Notes: generated by a model not told the origin, from the sequence alone. Positions 11,035-45,995 are shown, counted from the stretch's first letter. The stretch is 64,000 nt of DNA from Rhabdophis nuchalis (GCA_039707465.1 CM077647.1:178078663-178142662), one strand, 5' to 3'. Translations and numbers: made by a program.

Positions 11035-11400
11035 AAGGGGTTGTGACCTGTCGACTGCTGGGCCCTCCAGTGGTCGAAGCAGAGGATGGGGAGGTGTGAG
11101 AATCAAGGTCAACATTGAGGCAACCTGGGAGCTCGGAGGGGGAAGAAGGAATGGAGCTGTCAGAGAGGCAGAGGCGGAGCCTGGGCCGTCCCTCAGCCCT
11201 CAGTTGGAGAGTCAACAGCCCCAAGGTGGAAGTGGCTGATGAGGAAGAGAAGGAACACCTGGGTCCATTGCCTGACACACACACAAAAGGAAGAGGAGAG
11301 GAGAACAGTGGAAATCTATGGGCCGGTCCTTGGGACGGAAAAGCCACAGCTGCTAGTGAAGCCCCACCTTAGCTCTGGGGATAAATTTCGGAGGGTTTTT
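11035..11400 (+). mobile_element. LTR-type repeat fragment with GATGAGGAAGAGAAGGAACA motif
   Basis: Similar to the tandem repeat at 51285-51855: GTGGAAATCTATGGGCCGGT, AGCCCCACCT and GGGGATAAA (TATA-like) occur in the same order. No protein-coding gene is inferred. Confidence 0.55.
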
Positions 11401-11518
11401 CGTGTTTGGCGACCTGGGTCACAACACAAGGATTTCAAAATCACGTCCCCTGTGTGGTTGTGAGGTGGGCAGGCAGGAAGCAATCCAGACGTTTCGATTG
11501 TTTAAATTGTGCGACACA

Positions 11519-11524
11519 TTTATT
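11519..11524 (-). terminator. HAUS4: HAUS4 poly(A) signal
   Basis: AATAAA on the minus strand 42 nt after the HAUS4 stop codon, giving a very short 3' UTR. It is the only canonical signal close to the stop. Confidence 0.7.
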
Positions 11525-11565
11525 GTGCATCCTTTCAATGGCCCGCCAACCAGAGGTGGTTTCCT

Positions 11566-35434
<23,869 letters not shown>

Positions 35435-35459
<25 letters not shown>

Positions 35460-35495
35460 TCCTTCCCGTTCCTCGGGGCAGGGGGGGGAGAGGGA
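35435..35495 (-). CDS. HAUS4: HAUS4 coding exon 1 with end of 5' UTR
   Basis: A strong acceptor (pyrimidine tract then GGCAG) ends at 35496, so this is an internal exon with 36 nt of 5' UTR. The ATG at 35459-35457 starts eight codons plus one nt (MAASETVD and G), and the donor is G|GTAACT. An upstream untranslated exon in the CpG island near 38.7 kb is implied. Confidence 0.85.
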
Positions 35496-35639
35496 CTGCC
35501 AAGAAAAAGAGAAATAAAATCAGAAAAAGGCACCTAAAGTTGGCAGGAGGGATCTGACTGAGGAATATATATATATTGACTCATCACCAGAGACCATCCA
35601 GACAGAAAGCCATGAGTTCCGTTGTGTAATTTTTGTATA

Positions 35640-36000
35640 TGTATGTTACGTTTTTGAGCTGATCAATATATAAGCGAGGGAGACTAGTATAGATCTATTT
35701 CGAGCATTTTAGCTCTCATCAGCTAGCCGTACCCTTACTGGGATTCGAACCGGGGCTGTATTACATGCCAGGCAAATGCCTTACCACTTGAGCCACTTGT
35801 GGAACAAAGTATATACTTATCCTCCTGTCTCAGCTGAGCAGGAAGAGAACCTGGTGGCTCAAGTGGTAAGGCATTTGCCTCACATGTAATACAGCCCTGG
35901 TTCGAATCCCTGTAAGGGTACGGCTAGTTGATGAGAGCTAAAAAGCTCAAAATAGATCTATACTAGTCTCCCTGACTTATTTATTGATCAGCTCAAAAAT
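35640..36000. mobile_element. Inverted pair of a tRNA-derived element
   Basis: The right half has A-box-like TGGCTCAAGTGGTAAGGC and B-box-like GGTTCGAATCC at about 35850-35915, with a GCCTCACATG anticodon region resembling tRNA-Val(CAC). The left half (35645-35800) is its complement. Both sides carry GAGCTGATCAATA and ACTAGTATAGATCTA. Confidence 0.75.
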
Positions 36001-36022
36001 GTAACATACACACACACACACA

Positions 36023-36023
36023 C

Positions 36024-36085
<62 letters not shown>
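36023..36085. repeat. CTAT microsatellite
   Basis: A clean CTAT run of about 60 bp after the inverted SINE-like pair. Confidence 0.93.
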
Positions 36086-36339
36086 TCAACCTTGGTGCCC
36101 TCCAGATTCATTTAGCTGCTGAGCTTTTCACCAGGGGAAAAGAAAGGTTAGGATTCGAACTCGTGCCCACCGGAAGGGGCGACCGGTTGGAGAAGAGGCT
36201 TGGAATCTTACATCCCTCAATTTATCGGGGTGGTGTTTCCCACAATTCAAGCCGAGCCTAAAAAATCGCACATACCACAAGAAGATAGCTAGTTTAAGGC
36301 ACCAGGCTAGTAAGCAAGAGACCATGGGTTCAAATCTGG

Positions 36340-37915
36340 CCGTAAACATGAAAGCCGGCTGGGTGATTTGGGGCTAATCACCAGGAGACGGTGAGTTCTA
36401 GTCCCAACTTTGGCAGGAAAGCCAGTTGGGTGCCTTTGGATCAATCACCCGGAGACTGGGACTTCTAGTCCCTCCTTAGACAGGAAAGCTTGCTGAATGT
36501 CTCTGGGCCAATCACCAGGAGACTGGGAATTCTAGTCCCATTTTAGGGATGAAGCCAGCTGGGCGACCACCAGGATACAGTTCGAGTCCCTCCTTAGGCA
36601 GGAAGTACGGCTGGGTGACTTTGGGCCAATCACCAGGAGACTGGGAATTCTAGTCCCATTTTAGGGATGAAGCCAGCTGGGTGACCACAAGGATACAGTT
36701 CGAGTCCCTCCTTAGGCAGGAAGTATGGCTGGGTGACTTTGGGCCAATCACCAGGAGTCTGGGAGTTCTAGTCCCGCATTAGGCACAAAATCCTGCTAGG
36801 TGACTCTGGGCCGATCACCAGGAGACTGGGAGTTCTAGTCCCATCTTAGGCACGAAAGGGGGGCTGAGTGACGTTGGGAAAATCAACAGGTAATGGTGAG
36901 TTCTAGTTCCATCTTAGGCATGAAAGCTGGCTGGGTAACTCTGGCCCAATTACTAGGAGACTGGGAGTTCTAGTCCCACTTTAGACATTAAAGCCAGCTG
37001 GGTGACTTTGGGACGATCACCAGGAGATAGTAAGTTCTAGTCCCACCTTAGGTCGGAAAGGGGGCTGGGTGACTTTGGGAGAATCACCAGGAGACGGTGA
37101 GTTCTAGTCCCACTTTAGGCATGAAGGCTGGCTGCGTAACTCTGGCCCGATCACCAGGAGACTGAGAGTTCTAGTCCCACCTTAGGCATGAAAGCTGGCT
37201 GGGTAACTCTGGCCCGATCACCAGGAGACTGGGAGTTCTAGTCCCACCTTAGGCATGAAAGCTGGCTGGGTAACTCTGGCCCGATCACCAGGAGACTGAG
37301 AGTTCTAGTCCCACCTTAAGCATGAAAGCTGGCTGGGTAACTCTGGCCCGATCACCAGGAGACTGAGAGTTCTAGTCCCACCTTAGGCATGAAAGCTGGC
37401 TGGGTAACTCTGGCCCGATCACCAGGAGACTGAGAGTTCTAGTCCCACTTTAGGCATGAAAGCTGGCTGCGTAACTCTGGCCCGATCACCAGGAGACTGA
37501 GAGTTCTAGTCCCACCTTAGGCATGAAAGCTGGCTGGGTAACTCTGGCCCGATCACCAGGAGACTGAGAGTTCTAGTCCCACCTTAGGCATGAAAGCTGG
37601 CTGGGTAACTCTGGCCCGATCACCAGGACACTGGGAGTTCTAGCCCCATTTTAGGCATGAAAGCTGGCTGGGTAACTATGGCCCGATCACCAGGAGACTG
37701 AGAGTTCTAGTCCCACCTTAGGCATGAAAGCTGGCTGGGTAACTCTGGCCCGATCACCAGGAGACTGAGAGTTCTAGTCCCACTTTAGGCATGAAAGCTG
37801 GCTGGGTAACTCTGGCCCGATCACCAGGACACTGGGAGTTCTAGCCCCATTTTAGGCACGAAAGCCAACTGGGTGACTTTCATCAGGAGATAGTGAGTTC
37901 TAGTCTCACCTAGTC
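36340..37915. repeat. 67-bp minisatellite made from a tRNA-SINE segment, ~23 copies
   Basis: The unit contains GGCTGGGTAACTCTGGCCCG, ATCACCAGGAGACTGAGAG and TTCTAGTCCCACCTTAGGC. Outer copies are diverged and inner ones (about 37130-37800) nearly identical, typical of tandem expansion. Each unit holds a B-box-like AGTTCTAGTCC. Confidence 0.93.
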
Positions 37916-38094
37916 CCACTAGGGTTGGACGGAAGAAAGATCATTAGTTGAGTTCCATTTATAAAATTAGTAAGGCAGAATTAAAAACAAATCAATATAT
38001 TTTTTTTAAAAGGGGGGGCACCCCCACAGTTGCAACCCAGGCTGAGCTGATAACTAATAGAACAATAGGGGCCTTGGAGGTCATCTAGTCAATA

Positions 38095-38250
38095 TTGCTG
38101 CTGTGGCCTAGAGGTGGAGCTCTCACCTCCCAGTCAGGAGGTTGTGAGTTCGATCCTAGGTAGAGGCAGATGTAGGGTGTCCTGCTTGGCCAGGGGGTTG
38201 GACTAGATGACCTGCAAGGTCCCTTCCAACTCTGTTCATCTGTTATCTGT
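38095..38250 (+). mobile_element. Chimeric SINE: tRNA-like head with CR1-type tail
   Basis: The head has TGGCCTAGAGGTGGAGCTC and TGAGTTCGATCCTAGG (B box). The tail has GGGGTTGGACTAGATGACC and AAGGTCCCTTCCAACTCTG, then CATCTGTTATCTGTT. Confidence 0.82.
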
Positions 38251-38689
38251 TAACCCCTCGAGTTAAGTCCTGTGTAATGCATCCTTCCTCTTGTCGAGTT
38301 TCCTTGCTCGTTGTAAGAGATCACAGCATCCCCGGGCTGCAAAGGGGCACCCGAGGTCATCTAGCCCACCCACCCCCTTTTGTAAGGCAGGAGGAGGGGC
38401 TTTATTCCGATTTCTTTTCCCCTGCCTCCAAGGAAAGGCACCCCCAAGACCCCCCAACAACCTACGACCCCCCCATCACTTCCCAAAGCCCCCACCCACC
38501 CACCCACCCTCGCTTGTTCTTGCAGGCAGAAATGCAACTGGTGAAGTTCTGCTCCCCCCTCCCAGAGCTGCAAAGCAATTGCAAAGGCGGGAAATATTAG
38601 GTTTTGCAACATTAACAACCCCCCCCTCCACGTGCATCTCCCCCCCCACCCCAAATTTCCCCCCCCACCCCAAAAAATCCACCCCCTCC

Positions 38690-39065
38690 CTTCCCTAGCA
38701 AAGCCCGGGAAAAGCCAACCTGTGACGTCACGGGGGGCGTGGCCTCTCTAACCGCCCTTCCCCCCCCCCCTCTCCCGCGCGCTGGATGAAACGCCCCGCC
38801 CACTCCCTCTTCTCGCGCGCGGAGAATTCCAACAAAAGGCTGGCGGCAGGGGATTGGCCCGCCGAGGGGAAGCCGCCAATGGGCGAACGGGAAGCGCAAA
38901 GGGAAAGGCGTGGCCTGAGGCGGGGAAGGCGGGACTCTGTGAGCTTTTTTTTTTCTGATTGGTCCAGCAACCCGGGGTAGTTTTCCACTCCAGCGATCCA
39001 AAAGGGGGCGCTGTCGGACTCTCTCCCTCAGCCTCAGCGCGGAGTTGGCTCGCCTATCTCCAACC
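38690..39065 (-). promoter_or_regulatory. HAUS4: HAUS4 CpG-island promoter
   Basis: A GC- and CpG-rich block about 3.2 kb upstream of the first coding exon. It has a perfect palindromic CRE (TGACGTCA, 38723-38730) and three CCAAT-type boxes in 38850-38962 in either orientation. An untranslated exon 1 is expected at its left side, but no unambiguous donor can be chosen. The right half could also drive plus-strand transcription. Confidence 0.65.
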
Positions 39066-39084
39066 GGGCGCCCGCCGTTTAAAT

Positions 39085-39440
39085 TGCATCCATTTTTTTA
39101 ATCCAGATTTTTTTTAAAAAAATATTTCTTTGCTTTTTAATCCAGATTTTTTTTAAAAAAATTGCTTTTTAATCCAGATTTTTTTAAATTATTTCTTTGC
39201 TTTTTAATCCAGATTTTTTTTAAATTATTTCTTTTCTTTTTAATCCAGATTTTTTAAATTATTTCTTTGCTTTTTAATCCAGATTTTTTTAAATTATTTT
39301 TTTGCTTTTTAATCCAGATTTTTTTTAAAAAATTGTTTGCTTTTTAATCCAGATTTTTTTTAAATTATTTATTTGCTTTTCAATCCAGATTTTTTTTTTA
39401 ATTATTTATTTGCTTTTTAATCCAGATTTTTTAAAAATAT
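39085..39440. repeat. TTTTTAATCCAGATTTTTT minisatellite beside the HAUS4 promoter
   Basis: About ten copies of a 33-40 bp unit with TTTGCTTTTTAATCCAGATT. Copies differ mainly in T/A run length. Confidence 0.9.
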
Positions 39441-40300
39441 AATAATAATAATAAATAAATATAATAAATTTAATTTGTAGACCGCTCCCTCTCCCCAAAG
39501 GGACTCGGGGCGGTGCACAGGGAAATTAAAAAATTCCATAAATACATAATAAATATATAAAATCGAATTAAACAAGTTATCCCTGCGCTAAAAACCCAAA
39601 ACGCTAAACACTAATCCCTTAAAAACCAATTAAAACAATAACAAATGACTAACCTAGGCCGGCCAAGCGGAAAAAGTGGGTTTTTAATTTTTGACGGAAG
39701 GAGCGGAGGTCCGTAGTTGTTCTAATTTCGGGGGGAAGGTCGTTCCAAAGGGTCGGGCCCGCCACAGAGAAGGCCCTTCCCCTGGGCGTCGCCCGCTGGC
39801 ACAGCCTAGTGGACGGCACCCGGAGAAGTCCCTCTCTGTGGGAGCGAATCGGCCGCAGGGATGTATGGGGCAGAATGCAATCCCGCAAATAGCTAGGTCC
39901 CGTGCCATGGAGCGATTTAAAGATGATAACCAAGACCTTGAAGCGCACCCGAAAGACGACAGGCAGCCAATGCAGCTCGCGCAGGAGCGGTGTTACATGG
40001 GAGAACCTGGAGGTTCCCATAATTGCCCGCGCGGCTGCATTCTGGACAAGCTGAAGTCTTCGGGTGCACCTCAAGGGGAGCCCCATGTAGAGAGCATTGC
40101 AGTAGTCCAGTCGGGATGTCACGAGGGCATGAGTGACTGTGCAGAGGGCATCCCGATCCAATAGGGGACGCAACTGGCGTACCAGGCGAACCTGGTAAAA
40201 CGCCCTCCTGGCCACGGCTGTCACTTGATCTTCCATGGACAGCCGGGTATCCAGGAGGACGCCCAAGTTGCGTGCCCCATCCACAGAGGTAAGATGTTCA
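39441..40300 (-). mobile_element. L2-type LINE, longest copy in the window
   Basis: An uninterrupted minus-strand frame (39649-40380) encodes NLGVLLDTRLSMEDQVTAVA, RLDYCNALYMGLPLRCTRR, HVTPLLRELHWLPVVFRVRF and ALWNDLPPE-like residues, the RT C-terminal half. It is 5' truncated. Confidence 0.92.
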
Positions 40301-40654
40301 TATATATATATATTTCTCTGGCTTCTCATGATCCTCGGGCTTTTTGCTGCTGTGTCCTTGGATGCCAAAAGACCCATCATCCTCAGCCAGCATGGGCTTT
40401 GCCAGGGATGGAATGGGACATTTTAGAGATGAAATTTGGGGAAGGGGATTGCAGTGGGATGGGGGCGGGAGGAAGACCCCAGCTGGGCCTTTTCTTTCTC
40501 TGCGCAGGAAAATCTGAATTCCCGCAAAGGGAGTAATAATAATCTTTATTGTCATTGTAGTAGAATTACAATGAAATTGGTTGATTGAGCAATTTCCATT
40601 TAACAGATTTAACAAGAGTTGGAAGGACATAGGACATAACTCGAGGGATTAACT

Positions 40655-40812
40655 GATAACAGATGAACATAGTTGGAAGGGACCTTGCAGGTCATCTAGT
40701 CCAACCCCCTGCCCAAGCAGGAGACCCTACATCTTACCTCTACCTAGAATTGAACTCACAACCTCCTGCTTGTGAGGCAAGAGCGCCACCTCTAGGCCAC
40801 AGCAGCAGATTG
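40655..40812 (-). mobile_element. Chimeric SINE (tRNA head, CR1 tail), minus copy
   Basis: Complement of the 38095 element: TAGTTGGAAGGGACCTTGCA at the tail end and CCACCTCTAGGCCACAGC at the head end. Confidence 0.82.
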
Positions 40813-40864
40813 AATTAATATTTACCCCTCAGTCCTGTTTTTTATTGTTCTTTTCACCAATATT

Positions 40865-42455
40865 TTGCTTTTCTGGTGGACGGATTTGCAAAGAATCAAA
40901 TTAAATCTATATTTAAAAAAAAATTAACTATGAGCTTGTTCAAAACTGATAATCTCCGAAACTACCGCACTGATCACTTCCAAATTTTCACACGTTCCTT
41001 TCGAATACGGCACCAATTGTATATATATATATATATATTGTGTAGATGTCACACCTGTGCCAGGTACATGCAACGGAAATGTAAAAAATTGTTTAAAAAA
41101 GGTAGGTAGATGGATACAGAGAGAGCAGTGGGCCACAGGTATTATGTCATCCTTTATGACAGGGGTCCCCAACCTTTGCAACTTTAAGTCTGAAGGATGT
41201 CAGCTCCCAGACTTCTCCAGCCAGCTGGCTGGAGAATTCTGGGAGCTGAGGTCCTTCAGACTTAAAGTTGCAAAGGTTGGAGACCCCTGCTTTATGACAT
41301 AAAATACTCTGCCCATAAGATAGGTAGGTAGGCAGCTATAGGGAGAGAGAGAGAGGGAGGGAGAAATGCAGTAGATAGGTAGGTAGGTAGAGGGATAGAA
41401 AGAGGGTGGGTGGGTGGGTAGGTAGGTAGGTAGAGGGATAGTGAGGGAGAGGGAGAAATACAATAGATAGGGAAGGAGGGAGAGGGAGAAATACAATAGA
41501 TAGGTAGGTAGTTAGGTAGGGAGAGGGATAGAGAGAGAGAGGGAGAAATACAATAGGTAGGGAGGTAAGGAGAGGGATAGTAAGGGAGAGGGAGAAATAC
41601 AATAGATAGGTAGGGAGGTAGGGAGGTAGAGGGATAGAGAGGGAGAGGGAGAAATACAATAGGTAGGTAGAGGGATAGAGAGGGAGAGGGAGAAATACAG
41701 TAGGTAGGTAGAGGGATAGAGAGGGAGAGGGAGAAATATAATAGGTAGGTAGGTAGAGGGATAGAGAGGGAGAGGGAGAAATACAATAGGTAGGTAGGTA
41801 GAGGGATAGAGAGGGAGAGGGAGAAATACAGTAGGTAGGTAGAGGGATAGAGAGGGAGAGGGAGAAATACAATAGGTAGGTAGGTAGAGGGATAGAGAGG
41901 GAGAGGGAGAAATACAATAGGTAGGTAGGGAGGGAGAGGGATAGAGAGGGAGAGGGGGAAATACAGTAGGTAGGGAGAGGGATAGAGAGGGAGAGGGAGA
42001 AATACAAAAGGTAGGGAGGTAGAGGGATAGAGAGGGAGAGGGAGAAATACAATAGGTAGGTAGGTAGGTAGGTAGAGGGATAGAGAGGGAGAGGGAGAAA
42101 TACAGTAGGTAGGTAGAGGGATAGAGAGGGAGAGGGAGAAATACAATAGGTAGGTAGGTAGAGGGATAGAGAGAGAGGGAGAAATACAATAGGTAGGTAG
42201 GTAGGTAGGTAGGTAGAGGGAGAGAGAGGGAGAGGGAGAAATACAATAGGTAGGTAGGTAGGTAGGTAGGTAGGTAGGTAGGTGGAGAGAGAGGGAGAGG
42301 GAGAGGGAGAAATACAGTAGGTAGGTAGGTAGAGGGAGAGAGGGAGAAATACAGTAGGTAGGTAGGTTGGGGGTTATACGGTGGTTGTGTGTACGTCTTT
42401 GTGTGTGCAGATGTAGATCTACACACAGATTGGTTGGCCATTTAACCAGACTGGG
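40865..42455 (-). mobile_element. Unnamed dispersed repeat with internal minisatellite, copy 1
   Basis: It is the inverted relative of 55316-57502. Shared outer parts include CAATTGTATATATATA-side sequence, GTGTAGATGTCACACCTGTG and GTTGGGGGTTATACGGTGG with AGATGTAGATCTACACA. Inside (41310-42365) GGTAGGTAGAGGGATAGAGA and GGGAGAAATACAATA alternate. A hAT MITE is inserted at 41160-41289. Confidence 0.8.
41160..41289. mobile_element. 130-bp hAT MITE inside the dispersed repeat
   Basis: Almost a full palindrome beginning CAGGGGTCCCCAACC and ending TTGGAGACCCCTG, flanked by exact 8-bp duplications CTTTATGA (41152-41159, 41290-41297). The sister repeat near 57250 has one CTTTATGA-equivalent (complement TCATAAAG) and no insert, so it shows the empty site. 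Confidence 0.93.
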
Positions 42456-42714
42456 CCACAGTGCTTGTCTCCTTGAGCTTATTTATAAAAATAATAAAGG
42501 TTGGCTATAAACCAAACACGTAAATAAAAACTTCAGCAGATGAAACAGGCTCTCCCGCCAACAAATTATAGATCTCATACCTCTCCAGTGATCCAAAAAG
42601 ACTTTCTAATTTTTACCAGGGGAAGTAAATATAAAAGACAAGAATGAAGAAGCTATGCTGGCTGGGGAACTCTGGGAGTTGAAGTCCACCAGTCTTAAAA
42701 GAGCCGACTTTGCA

Positions 42715-43745
42715 GACCCCTGCCCTATACCATTTCAGACAAATGGCTATCTAACATCTTTTTAAAGACTTCCAGGGTTGGGGCATTCACAACTTCTGGA
42801 GGCAAGCTGTTCCAGAGGTTAATTGTTCTAACTGTCAGGAAATTTCTCCTCAGTTCTAAGTTGCTTCTCTCCTTGATTAGTTTCCACCCATTGCTTCTTG
42901 TCCTGCCCCCAGGTGCCTTGGAGAATAGTTTGACTCCCTCTTCTTTGTGGCACCCTCTGAGATATCGGAACACTGCTATCATGTCTCCCCTGGTCCTTCT
43001 CTTCATCAAACTAGACATACCCAGCTCCTGCAACCGTTCTTCATATGTTTTAGCCTCCAGTCCCCTAATACTCTTGGTTGCTCTTCTCTGCACTTTTTCC
43101 AGAGTCTCCACGTCTTTTCTACATTGTGGCGACCAAAACTGGATGCCGTATTCCAAGTGTGGCCTTACCAAGGCCTTATAAAGTGGTATCAACCCTTCAC
43201 GTGATCTAGATTCTATCCCTCTGTTTATGCAGCCTAGAACTGGGTTGGCTTTTTTGGCAGCTGCTGCACACGGCTGACTCTTATTTAAATGGTTGTCCAC
43301 TAGGACTCCAAGATCCCTCTCACAGTTGCTACTATTGAGCAAGGTACCACCTATACTGTACCTGTGCATTTTGTTTTTCTTGCCTAAATGTAGAACCTTA
43401 CTTTTTTCACAATTGAATTTCATTTTATTAGATAGTGCCCAATGTTCAAGTTTGTCTAGATCCTTCTGTATCTTCAGCCTATCTTCTGGAGGGTTGGCTA
43501 TTCCTGCCAGCTTGGTGTCGTCTGCAAATTTGATGAGTTCCCCATTGATTCCCTCGTCCAAATCATGGATGAAGATGTTGAAGAGTCCTGGGCCTAAAAC
43601 AGAGCCTTGGGGTTACTCCACTGCATACTTCCTTCCATGTAGATGCAGTTCCATTGAGGACTACACGTTGAGTGCGGTTGGTCAGCCAGTTGCGAATCCA
43701 TCTGGTGGTGATGCTGTCTAACCCACATTTTTCTACTTTATCTAA
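42715..43745 (-). mobile_element. CR1 LINE, RT C-terminal half
   Basis: A 278-codon minus-strand frame: GELIKFADDTKLAGI (the FADD active site), LDKLEHWALSNKMKFNCEKS, RPHLEYGIQFWSPQC, RRTRGDMIAVFRYLRG and LWNSLPPEVV. A stop or frameshift near 43565-43615 separates it from further upstream RT sequence, so the copy is dead. Confidence 0.93.
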
Positions 43746-44913
43746 TAGATGAAAGGGGAAGGAAGGGAGGGAGGGAGAGGGAGGGAAAGAAAGATGAGAG
43801 AGGGAGAGGGGGAAAGACGGGAGAGGAGGGAGATCGGAGAGAGAAAGAGGGAGAACGAAAGAGGGAGGAGAGGGAGATAAAGAAAGAGCGATGAGAGAGG
43901 GGGAGGAAGAGAAAGAGAAGAGGGGGAGAGAGGGAGAGAGAAAGAAACCGATGAGGGCGGGAGGGAGGGAGATGAAAGGGGAAGGAAGGGAGAGAGGGAG
44001 GGAGAGAAAGAAAGATGAGAGGGAGGGAGAGGGGGAAAGACGGGAGAGGAGAGAGATCGGAGAGGGAGAGAGAAAGAAAGATGGGAGGGGGAGGGAGAAA
44101 GAGTGATGAGAGAGGAGGAGGAAGAGAAAGAGAAGAGGGGGAGGGAGGGAGGGAGGGAAAGAAAGAAAGATGAGAGAGAGGGAGAGGGCGAAAGACAGGA
44201 GAGGAGGGAGATCGGAGAGAGAGAGAGAAAGAAAGATGGGAGGGAGAGGGAGATAAAGAAAGAGTGATGAGAGAGGAGGAGGAAGAGAAAGAGAAGAGGG
44301 GGAGGGAGGGAGAGAGGGAGGGAGGAGAGAAAGAAAGATGAGGGAGAGGGCGAAAGACAGGAGAGGAGGGAGATCGGAAAGAGAGAGAGAAAGAAAGATG
44401 GGAGGGAGAAGGAGATGAAGAAAGAGCGATGAGAGAGGGGGAGGAAGAGAAAGAGAAGAGGGGGATGACGGGAGGGAGAGGGAGGAAGAGAGAAAGATGA
44501 GAGGGAGGGAGGGGGAGAAAGATGGGAAAGTGAAAGAAAGACATGGGAGGGAGGGAGGGTGGGAGGGGGAGAAAGAAGGAGGGAGGAGGAGGGAGAGAAA
44601 GATAAGAGGGGGAGGAAAGGAGAGAGAGAGGGAGAGATGGGGAGAGGGAGGAAGAGAGAAAGAGTTGCAAGGGAGGGAGGGAGAAAATGATGGGAGAGGG
44701 AAAGAGGGAGAAAGATGGGAAGGGGGGAGAGAGAGAGAAAGAGAGGGGGAAAGAGTGATGAGAGGGAGAGAGGGAAATAGCGAGAAAGAGATGGGGAGAG
44801 GGAGGGAGAAAGAGATGGGGAGAGGGAGGAAGAGAGAGAGGGGAAATGGGAGAGAGAGAAAGACATGAGAGGGAGGGACGGGGAGATAGAGAGAAAAATG
44901 GAAGAGGGAGAGA

Positions 44914-44968
<55 letters not shown>
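43746..44968. repeat. GAGGGA/GAAAGA polypurine array
   Basis: About 1.2 kb of GAGGGAGGGAGAGA and GAAAGATGAG words, ending in a pure GA run (44923-44965). A block with GGAGATCGGAGAGAGA recurs about every 180-190 bp. Long Ser/Leu/Pro frames on the minus strand are artefacts. Confidence 0.93.
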
Positions 44969-44969
<1 letters not shown>

Positions 44970-44999
44970 ACCTGTTTCCTATAAAAAACAGAGCCACAA

Positions 45000-45464
45000 A
45001 ACCTGGGTAGGTGTTGCTGAGGGAGGGTCATGTGACTCAGTGGGAGTGAGTGACATCGAGTCGGCCACGCCCATCCAGCTTTTGTGGTTCCCGGCATTTC
45101 TGTGGGAACCGCGTCCAAATGGCTCTTTGAGCGTTTAAGGTTGCAGACCCCCTGACTTGGGCCGTTGGTAGTCCTGAGAAGAACCACCAGGGGGCAGCCA
45201 GGGCTCACCAAGACACCCCGTCGGACGCGCTAAGCCAATATGACCGCCGGAAACCACCGAAAAGGTTTTTTAAGCGGATCCTTTTTGCTCTTCCAAACGC
45301 TTGCGGCAACTACAACCGAGATCTACGGGAATCCAGCCCAAAGGCTGAGCTCAGGAGATCGTAGGAAGGCCACCGGCGTGCAACCCGTTGACGACGGAGG
45401 TCATCCATCGGGACCCCAAACCTGCCAACGGCTAACATTCAGGAGGCACAAATATACGAGCAGT
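45000..45464. other. Intergenic sequence, remnants of repeats only
   Basis: At 44998-45150 pieces of the hAT core (GAGTCGGCCACGCCCATCC) occur; the rest to 45464 has no recognised feature. Confidence 0.4.
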
Positions 45465-45995
45465 CCCCGGTCTTACGACCCCCATGGGGCCAAAATCTCT
45501 GCAGTTAAGTGAGACGTTTGTTAAGCGAGATTACCTTTCCTGCCTCCCCTGGGCCGTTGTAAATTTGAATGGTCACTAAACGATCGTAGAGGAAGTCCTC
45601 GACTTAACAAAAATTCATTTAGGGACTGTTCGTAGTTATGACGTCACTGGAAAAAAAGCGACATGGACCGTTTTTCGCACTTTGCCACTCTTGTAGCATC
45701 TCCCCGGTCCCAGGATCAAAATTTGGACACTTGGCCACCGACTCACATTTACGATGATCGTAGTGACGGGTCACGTGACTCCCTTTTGCCCCCTTCTTAT
45801 AGGCAAAGTCAAGGGGGAAGCCAGATTTGCTGAACCACCCTGCGACTTATTCAACAACTGCAGTGATTCACTTAACAACGGTGGCGAGAAAGGTGGTAAA
45901 ATCGGGCGAAACGCCCTTAAGCACACATCTCACTTAGCAAACAGAAATTGGCAGGGGGGCCTCAATCGTCGTCGTAAATCGAGGACTACCTGTAC
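45465..45995. mobile_element. Long copy of the GTTAAGTGA interspersed MITE
   Basis: Ends are roughly inverted (CCGGTCTTACGACCC near the left, GTAAATCGAGGACTACCTGT at the right). Inside are CTTAACAACGGTGGC, TCACTGGAAAAAAAGCGAC and GATCGTAGTGACGGGTCACG. Fragments occur all over the window. Confidence 0.65.

Noticed and set aside
35850..35920. Possible true tRNA-Val gene
   Set aside because: The arms do not fold well, the sequence is part of a longer inverted repeat, and no T terminator follows.
36340..37915. CRISPR-like regular array
   Set aside because: Units are directly adjacent with no unique spacers, in a vertebrate genome, and derive from a SINE.
38100..38165. Possible tRNA gene with intact B box
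   Set aside because: Belongs to a SINE with CR1-type tail; no proper acceptor stem.
38277..38698. Plus-strand proline-rich frames near the HAUS4 promoter
   Set aside because: C-rich low-complexity sequence upstream of a CpG island; no conservation cue or splice structure.
39649..40380. 243-codon clean minus-strand frame as a host gene
   Set aside because: It is the RT C-terminus of an L2-type LINE with the standard 3' tail.
42725..43561. 278-codon clean minus-strand frame as a host gene
   Set aside because: It is CR1 reverse transcriptase (FADD, LWNSLPPEVV) and is truncated.
43742..45211. 489-codon minus-strand open frame
   Set aside because: Produced by the GAGGGA polypurine array; Ser/Pro/Leu low complexity, no conserved motif.
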